Part shown: positions 57,223 to 64,000 of the stretch, piece by piece
Position numbering within the stretch: position 1 is the stretch's first letter
How the letters are laid out: every line of letters begins with the position of its first letter
Assembly (NCBI GenBank): GCA_949987565.1
Contig: OX465104.1
Span: forward strand, 1,107,063 to 1,171,062
Length of the DNA stretch: 64,000 nucleotides
Reading direction: 5' to 3'
DNA from: Luidia sarsii
Lineage: Eukaryota; Echinodermata; Asteroidea; Paxillosida; Luidiidae
Made by a program: the position numbers and the translations under genes
The notes under the pieces: model-generated
Seen by the model: the letters and a program-made list of their open reading frames with translations, nothing else
What the model was told of the DNA's origin: nothing
Database searches by the model: none

Positions 57223-58327
57223 GGGGACGGGGACGGGGACGGGGACGGGGACGGGGACGGGGACGGGGAATGGGGACGGGGACGGGGACGGGGACGGGGA
57301 ATGGGGACGGGGACGGGGACGGGGACGGGGAATGGGGACGGGGACGGGGACGGGGACGGGGAATGGGGACGGGGACGGGGACGGGGACGGGGAATGGGGA
57401 CGGGGACGGGGACGGGGAATGGGGACGGGGACGGGGACGGGGACGGGGAATGGGGACGGGGACGGGGGCGGGGACGGGGACGGGGACGGGGAATGGGGAC
57501 GGGGACGGGGACGGGGACGGGGACGGGGACGGGGACGGGGAATGGGGACGGGGACGGGGACGGGGACGGGGACGGGGACGGGGACGGGGACGGGGACGGG
57601 GACGGGGACGGGGACGGGGAATGGGGACGGGGACGGGGACGGGGACGGGGACGGGGACGGGGACGGGGAATGGGGACGGGGACGGGGACGGGGACGGGGA
57701 CGGGGACGGGGAATGGGGACGGGGACGGGGACGGGGACGGGGACGGGGACGGGGACGGGGAATGGGGACGGGGACGGGGACGGGGACGGGGACGGGGACG
57801 GGGACGGGGACGGGGACGGGGACGGGGACGGGGACGGGGAATGGGGACGGGGACGGGGACGGGGACGGGGACGGGGACGGGGACGGGGACGGGGACGGGG
57901 ACGGGGACGGGGACGGGGAATGGGGACGGGGACGGGGACGGGGACGGGGACGGGGACGGGGACGAGGAATGGGGACGGGGACGGGAATGGGGACGGGGAC
58001 GGGGACGGGGACGGGGAATGGGGACGGGGACGGGGACGGGGACGGGGACGGGGACGGGGACGGGGACGGGGACGGGGACGGGAATGGGGACGGGGAATGG
58101 GGACGGGGACGGGGACGGGGACGGGGACGGGGACGGGGACGGGGACGGGGACGGGGACGGGGACGGGGACGGGGAATGGGGACGGGGACGGGGACGGGGA
58201 CGGGGACGGGGACGGGGACGGGGAATGGGGACGGGGACGGGGACGGGGAATGGGGACGGGGACGGGGACGGGGACGGGGACGGGGACGGGGACGGGGAGG
58301 GGACGGGGACGGGGACGGGGACGGGGA
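57223..58327 (+). repeat. (GGGGAC)n array 2, truncated by the gap
   Basis: Same hexamer and GGGGAAT interruptions as array 1 but longer (at least 1105 bp) and with a different spacing of interruptions, so the arrays have changed length independently since duplication. Runs into the N block. Confidence 0.98.
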
Positions 58328-58527
58328 NNNNNNNNNNNNNNNNNNNNNNNNNNNNNNNNNNNNNNNNNNNNNNNNNNNNNNNNNNNNNNNNNNNNNNNNN
58401 NNNNNNNNNNNNNNNNNNNNNNNNNNNNNNNNNNNNNNNNNNNNNNNNNNNNNNNNNNNNNNNNNNNNNNNNNNNNNNNNNNNNNNNNNNNNNNNNNNNN
58501 NNNNNNNNNNNNNNNNNNNNNNNNNNN
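58328..58527. other. Assembly gap, 200 N
   Basis: Exactly 200 N between GGGGAC and GAGAGGCA sequence. A round number suggests a placeholder, so the true missing length is unknown. Any frame bridging it is meaningless. Confidence 0.99.
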
Positions 58528-59358
58528 GGCAGAGAGAGAGGAGAGAGGCAAAGAGAGAGAGAAGAGAGGCAGAGAGAGAGAGGAGAGGCAGAGAGAGGAG
58601 AGAGGTAGAGAGAGAGAAGAGAGGCAGAGAGAGAGAGACAAGGGAGGCAGAGAGAGAGGAGAGAGGTAGAGAGAGAGGGGAGAGAGGCAGAGAGAGAGAG
58701 AGAAGAGAGGCAGAGAGAGAGGGGAGAGAGGCAGAGAGAGAGAGAAGAGAGGCAGAGAGAGAGGAGGAGAGAGAGAGAGAGGAGAGAGGCAGAGAGAGAG
58801 AAGAGAGGGAGAGAGGGAGAAGAAGGCAGATAGAGAGAAGAGAGAGGCAGAGAGAGAGAGAAGAGAGGCAGAGAGAGAGAAGAGAGGCAGAGAGAGAGAG
58901 GAGAGAGGCAGAGAGAGGGGGGAGAGAGGCAGAGAGAGAAGAGAGGCAGAGAGAGAGGAGAGAGGCAGAGAGAGAGGATAGGGGGCAGAGAGAGAGAGCC
59001 TGAGAGGGAGAGACGAGAGAGAGGTGAGAGAGGCAGAGAGAGAGGGGGATAGAGAGGAGAGATAGAGAGGGAGAGGAGAGAGGCAGAGAGAGAGAGAGGA
59101 GAGAGACAGAGAGAGAGGGAAGAGAGTGAGGGAGAGAGATAGATAGAGAGAGGAGAGGCAGAGAGAGATGGGGAGAGGCAGAGAGAGAAAGGTGAGAGAA
59201 GGAGAGAGAGGGGAGAGGGAGAGGGGAGAGAGATATAGAGAGGTGGAGCTAGGGAGAGAGGCGGGTAGAGAGAGACATAGAATAGGGGGAGATATCATAG
59301 GTATAGAGACAGAAACAGAGGTAGAGAGAGACAGAGATAGAGGAAGAGGGACAGAGAG
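58528..59358 (+). repeat. (GAGAGGCA GAGAGA)n purine microsatellite
   Basis: Units of GAGAGGCAGAGAGAGA with variable GA length, more irregular after 59000. Confidence 0.96.
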
Positions 59359-60515
59359 ATGATAGGTTTTGAATTCAAAGCGTGCATGCTGTTTTTTGGA
59401 TCGTTGTTTTCACGTCAACAATCCTTCGATACTAGTGGTGCCCTATTGGTCTATTTACGATGACGTATCGCGTCATGACATAAGAGCCTCATTGGTCGGT
59501 CGTTGGGAAATAATGACGTAGCCCTCCGTCAGGAGAAATCGTGAATTTTTAATGGCGATTTTGGCAAAAATTGGGGCAGCGATAAATTGTGGATGTCAAG
59601 TATGACTTTCCAATCGTCTTCCTTTGTAGCTCGAGGTAACATTTACGGAGATTCACATGATGCGTCACGAAACTAGAGAATAATCGGCAATGCCTTGAGG
59701 TCTAAGAGTGAAAGAGCCAGATTCGAAACTAAAATGACTCACCGATTATATAATTATGAACAACCAACCTATGACCTTTTTTTTTTCGCTTTCGACTCGG
59801 CAACCGGCACTTTTTATACGATGCAGACAATGGGTTTCGGTACCAGGAGTATTATACCGAAATAAACAGACATTGATCGCCCAGCACTGTGACTGAAGGT
59901 TAAAAAAAAATCTACACAACATTGGTAAGATCGAAAAACAGAAATGTTCACAGATTTACATGAAACTTATACAGTTTGAAGATGGTTATAGTAGAAACCT
60001 CTCACTGAAATATTTCTGCCTAAAATGTTGTATTTTGGGAGAAAAGAGTAAAGAAATAATTTACGTCTCACCGAGATCTAAACTATTTTTCGGAATAATG
60101 CGTTGAATGCTGCATTTTCGCAAAACAAATGAAGCGGTTTTCACGATTTTCTCGAGACTCGGTTGGTGGATTGAGCTGAAATGTTCACAGGAGTGCCATT
60201 GCATGCATATGTTGGATCAGACAACGTATGGATGCTATTCTTTGATGTGTAGGGGCTTTAATGGCCTCGCAGTGGCACCTAACGCGTGACGTGGGCGTCT
60301 GATCATCGAGTGAAAAGTTGCCGGTACGACGTTGACGGCGCGCTTCTGTGATTTAACGGGCAAGATGTAAGCGAGCCTGAATATAGGAGAGGACAAATGG
60401 CGGGAAATGGGGAGGTAACTTCCATCCGTTCTCGATCTGTTTTCGTTTTGATATCCACCGCGTGAAGCAATCTCCGAACTGAATCTCGTGGTGGATAAAA
60501 CATATCCTCACAAAC
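59359..60515. other. Unique AT-rich sequence, no gene seen
   Basis: Over 1.1 kb with no repeat or credible exon. A TGACGTA word occurs at about 59461 and 59514. A 60-codon open frame at 60107-60289 is unassigned. Confidence 0.4.
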
Positions 60516-60893
60516 GATGGAGAGAGAGAGAGGGGGAGACTGAGGGAGAGAGAGAGAGAGACCGAGAGAGAGTGGGGGAGGAGAGAGACGGGTGAGGATA
60601 GAGAGGTGGAGAGAGGAAAAAGGTAGAGAGAGAGGGGAGGAGAGAGTGGGGTGGGGAGGGAGAGGTTGAGAGAGAGGGAGAGAGAGAGGGGTTGAGAGAG
60701 ACAGAGAAAGAGAGAGGGGGATAGAGAGAGGCGGTGGGAGAGAAAGAGGGGGGGTTGAGAGAGAGAGAGAGGGGGAGCGGTTGAGAGAGAGAGAGAAAGA
60801 GGGTAGAGAGAGGGAGAGGGAGAGAGAGAGGGAGAGAGAAAGTGGGTAGAGAGAGGGAGAGGGAGAGAGAGAAGTGGAGAGAGGGGAAGGATG
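60516..60893 (+). repeat. GA-rich microsatellite (GAGAGGGAGAGAG)
   Basis: Irregular GA/GGG tract with GGGTTGAGAGAGA units recurring at about 60690, 60755 and 60779. Confidence 0.95.
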
Positions 60894-61300
60894 AGAGAGT
60901 TGCCAGTTACCAATATCCAGCCTTGAAATTCTCATCCCTCTTTTTTCATTGTTATTTCAGTTCCATTTCTGTCTTTGGCTATTTCCCCTTTCTTCTTGGA
61001 TATTTCCAAACTCTGTTGAGGAAAAAATAGCAACCAGTTACCACGTCAGTGTCTCTCGCTATCTGTCTGTATCTGTCCCCTGATGTGTCTCTGTCTTTCT
61101 CTCACCTTCCTCTCTCTCACTCAATCTCTTTTTGTCTGGCTTTGTTTCCTTTTCTGTCACTTTCTCTACCTCTCTCTGTCTCTTTCACGATATATTGATT
61201 GAATAAGATTTCGCTGCAAACCTAGATGTGTGAAATAGTTGGTGTACAAGGTGTACGCCTCTATTTCTACACGGTCCAAGGAATTACTTTGTTAGATAAG
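60894..61300. repeat. Unique sequence with a TCTCTGTC pyrimidine tract
   Basis: 60894-61040 and 61186-61300 are unique with no gene seen. 61040-61185 is CT-rich (TCTGTCTGTATCTGTC). Confidence 0.7.
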
Positions 61301-61400
61301 ACTTGAAGGTTTGCATAGTAGAGAAACGAAGTGGAAGGTTTGCGGTGACACCATGTATATCTTCTCTTTCTAGAAGTGTGGCTCTGAAAAGAGCCGGTAT
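61301..61400 (+). mobile_element. TTTGCGG-family end, solo
   Basis: GACTTGAAGGTTTGCATAGT, then GGTTTGCGGTGACACCATGT, TCTAGAAGTGTGGCTCTGAA and AAGAGCCGGTATAC. This is the clearest copy of one end, with outer and inner segments in order as at 14929-15020. No inverted partner was found nearby. Confidence 0.78.
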
Positions 61401-61614
61401 ACTGAATGCCTTTGTTTCCATTCTTTTTCGCATTTTGATATCAATCTATCGTTTAATTTAAAGACGTGATTAACTCTTTTCTTTTTAATCATCACAAATG
61501 TAAATTTTTGTTCTTAATTTCTAAGATACATAATTGTTTGGGTATTGTATTGACCCTTCTTTCCCCTTTGCTTCTGTTGTAAATAAATGTTTTTGCAAAA
61601 TTCAAATTCTTTCT
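61401..61614. other. Unique sequence, no gene seen
   Basis: AT-rich, nothing recognised. Confidence 0.4.
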
Positions 61615-61790
61615 TTCACGTCCTCTCTCTCTCTCGGTCTCTTTCACTCTCAATCTCTCTCTATCCCGGTCTCTGTCTCCCTCTCTGTCTCCCTCTGCCT
61701 CTCTGCATCTCGAATTATCTGCCCCCTCCTCTTCGCCTTTCTTCTCGTTCGACTCATCCTGCCTCCCTCTCCATCTTTCGTTTCTAGCCA
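61615..61790 (-). repeat. TCTCTC/CCCTCT pyrimidine microsatellite
   Basis: Irregular tract, purine-rich on the minus strand. Confidence 0.9.
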
Positions 61791-62354
61791 GCAAGTTTTT
61801 TTGTTAACACTGAAATCAAAATGCGGATCCCGACCAAAAAAGAATCTAGGTTCAGTCGTGCCCAAGGGTGCGTAATAGAAGCTTCTTCGGTCATTGTGAA
61901 TCGGATCGGAGTCAAAAAAAATATCCAGCTACAATGCGAGTGAGTAAATATTAACGACAGGAAGTGAGAATCCGATCACACCATTGATAAAAAAAGAGAT
62001 TCGAACGGAACGGAGAGGAAGTATCCGACCACAAAGAAGTGAAAGAGATATCGAAGAGATCGTATTTCTTGGTAATGGCCGGAATCACGCCACTAACATC
62101 TGAGTACATTTTCTCCTGTGTGTCATTATTTTCAGATTTCTCACTGGTTTTTTTTTTGGGTCGGAGATGGAGGGATCGGGTTATTTTTGTTTATGATCAT
62201 CAGAGTGGGAGCAGCGACGCGCGAGACTGGATGGGGAAAAAACGAATACGGTGAGAGACGAATTGTTTGACGCTTATATCCGCAGCGGCTATCCGATTAC
62301 GGTGTGGACAAAGAGCCGGCAAATAATTGTTGGTATTACCATTTTGAGATATTA
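61791..62354. other. Unique sequence, no gene seen
   Basis: Weak repetition of a GAATCGGATC / GAATCCGATC word (about 61899 and 61969). No gene. Confidence 0.4.
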
Positions 62355-62935
62355 ATGGAGAGAAGAAAAAGAGAGAGAGAGAGGGGACTGGAGAGAGGAG
62401 AGGGGAGAGATCAGCAGATAGAGAGTCGAAAAAGAAAAGGTAGAGAGAGGAGAGAGAGGAGAGAGGGGTAGAGAGGAGAAAGAGAGAGAGGGGGGAGTGG
62501 AGAGAGGAGAGGGGAGATATCAGCAGATAGAGTCGAAAGAGAAAAAGGTAGAGAGAGGAGAGAGAGGATAGAGAGGAGAGAGAGGGGAAGTGGAGAGAGG
62601 AGAGATCAGCAGATAGAGAGTCGAAAGAGAAAAAGGTAGAGAGAGGAGAGAGAGGAGAGAGAGAGGAGAGAGAGGGGGAGTGGAGAGAGGAGAGGGGAAG
62701 TGGAGAGAGGAGAGATCAGCAGATAGAGAGTCGAAAGAGAAAAAGGTAGAGAGAGGAGAGAGGAGAGAGAGGATAGAGAGGATAGAGAGGGGGGACTGGA
62801 GAGAGGAGAGAGGAGAGATCAGCAGATAGAGAGTCGAAAGAGAAAAAGGTAGAGAGAGGAGAGAGGGGAGAGAGAGCAGAGAGAGGGGAGGAGAGAGGGG
62901 CAGAGGCAGAGAGGGAGAAAGAGAGTAGAGAGGGA
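62355..62935 (+). repeat. GA array with an 88-110-bp higher-order unit
   Basis: ATCAGCAGATAGAGAGTCGA followed by AAGAGAAAAAGGTAGAGAGA recurs near 62410, 62519, 62607, 62717 and 62819, with variable GA spacers. Confidence 0.95.
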
Positions 62936-63178
62936 GATATATTGACAGAAATAGAAGCAGAGAGACAGGGAATATCGAGACAGTGAGACAGAGAGAGAGA
63001 CAGATAGAGAGAGGCAAAGAGAGGGAGAGACATGAGACAAAAACATGAAGCCAGAGAGACAGCGAGAGTCAGAAAGGCAGACAGAGAGGGACAAAGAGAA
63101 AGAGAGGAAGACAGCAACAGAGACACACAGAGAGAAGATGAGGCAAAGGCGGATATAAAGAGACATGGACATACAAAC

Positions 63179-63270
<92 letters not shown>

Positions 63271-63410
63271 AGAGAGAGAGAGAAAGAGAGAGAGGGACAA
63301 AGAGAAAGAGAGGAAGACAGCAACAGAGACACACAGAGAGAAGATGAGGCAAAGACGGATATAAAGAGACATGGACATACAAACAGAGAGAGAGAGAGAG
63401 ACAGAGAGAC
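62936..63410 (+). repeat. GACAGA / GA array with a 206-bp-offset duplication
   Basis: A block of about 100 bp (GGGACAAAGAGAAAGAGAGG through GACATGGACATACAAACAGA) occurs at 63088-63190 and again at 63294-63395 with about one difference, separated by (GA)n. Expansion probably copied the whole block. Confidence 0.95.
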
Positions 63411-64000
63411 TTGGGTACGAAACAGAGGCAACAATGTCAGATGCGAAGTGACACAACTCGTCATCGACATAAACGAGTCATATCTTCTTCCTTCTTATCA
63501 TCTCCGTTATTGAAGCGTGGTTTTTTTCTCTTCCGCGTTACCCCAAGGCCTCGTTAATTGTGATTAGGGCTCGCGACTCGAGGCAACAGAGAGGAATGAT
63601 TTGTGGAAAGGTTGTCTAAGGGTTTTTTTTGGTTGCATTCTTCTGACAAAACCGCGCGACAATCTCGCGGACGCTGCCACCATGACGGAGGCTGGGGATT
63701 TTTTTTATTTTTTTTATTAACGGGCACTGTCTAACCCTGGATGATCGGGTACAGTTCGCCCATTGCCTGTGGCGTGTCAGTTGCCAAGCTCTCCGACCGG
63801 GTGCCTGCGTGCCTGCATGCCCCTTTAAAACTGTCGGTGAACATAACAACTCGGTATTTTTGAACAATGATAATATGAAAAAATATAAACATTCAACATC
63901 AACTAACCACTGATTATGCACCACTGTCTGAACCTTCGTCACACTTAGATCATGTTTCTGTGATTCATTTTTATATTCGGTATTGCATTACCCCCCCCCC
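63411..64000. other. Unique sequence, no gene seen
   Basis: A minus-strand open frame of 108 codons (63616-63942) is unassigned. The window ends in a run of at least ten C. Confidence 0.4.

Noticed and set aside
63990..64000. Terminal C-run as a telomere or special end
   Set aside because: It is a simple homopolymer at an arbitrary window edge; no TTAGGG-type repeats occur in the window.

Overview
This window looks like repeat-rich, gene-poor intergenic (or very long intronic) DNA from a eukaryote with a large genome. I can support no protein-coding gene, rRNA, free-standing tRNA gene, operon or CRISPR array. The organism is most likely a marine invertebrate. The tRNA-derived SINEs and the GACGTTTCGA-bearing foldback repeats remind me of echinoderm or other invertebrate deuterostome genomes, but that is an impression from memory and no search was run.

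By my own addition of the intervals below, simple-sequence and minisatellite arrays fill about a third of the window. Nearly every array has a different motif: CCAG/CCAA at 0.9-1.8 kb, GAGAAA at 8.9-9.2, GACAGACC at 12.4-12.8, GGCAGAGA at 39.0-39.9, AAGCAAGC at 42.8-43.3, GGGAGA at 52.2-53.2, GGGCA at 53.8-54.5, GGGGAC at 56.0-58.3, GAGAGGCA at 58.5-59.4. From 49.9 kb to the end they are almost all purine-rich on the + strand. Long open frames cross these arrays in several frames at once because the periods avoid stop codons; they are not genes. A 200-bp run of N at 58328-58527 is an assembly gap inside the G-rich arrays.

The rest is a layered set of short mobile elements. (1) SINE-A is a tRNA-derived SINE with eight or more copies, mostly on the minus strand. 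(2) SINE-B is a second tRNA-derived SINE with a body containing GGGCAAAGCACTGAG. (3) The CAGGACC family is a short element whose terminus reads GGGCCTGACGTTTCGATCCT followed by AGCAGGACCTTTCTCAAAGG. (4) The TTTGCGG foldback family has ends reading GGTTTGCGGTGACACCATGT and inner hairpins that carry hammerhead-ribozyme-like core boxes. (5) There are three further foldbacks or MITEs (6.0, 8.5 and 11.3 kb), a MITE pair (10.0 and 48.9 kb) and a roughly 500-bp dispersed repeat pair (27.1 and 46.0 kb).

The most interesting point is how dispersed elements and tandem arrays connect. Three families have had a defined piece turned into a satellite within this one window. The 5' half of SINE-A became a 75-bp x 16 array (3.56-4.76 kb). 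The SINE-B body became a 95-bp array (15.4-16.7 kb) directly beside a SINE-B head that is itself split by a foldback element with a 13-bp target duplication. The CAGGACC terminus became a perfect 108-bp palindrome (0.44 kb), a 50-bp core array (21.3 kb) and an 18-bp array of about 85 units with a 323-bp higher-order period (40.6-42.2 kb).

Possible regulatory content is limited to a cluster of CRE-like TGACGT sites (13656-13838) and some CpG-rich unique stretches (11.9-12.4, 34.9-35.8 and 47.3-47.7 kb). One short candidate terminal exon at 22248-22349 is listed with low confidence.
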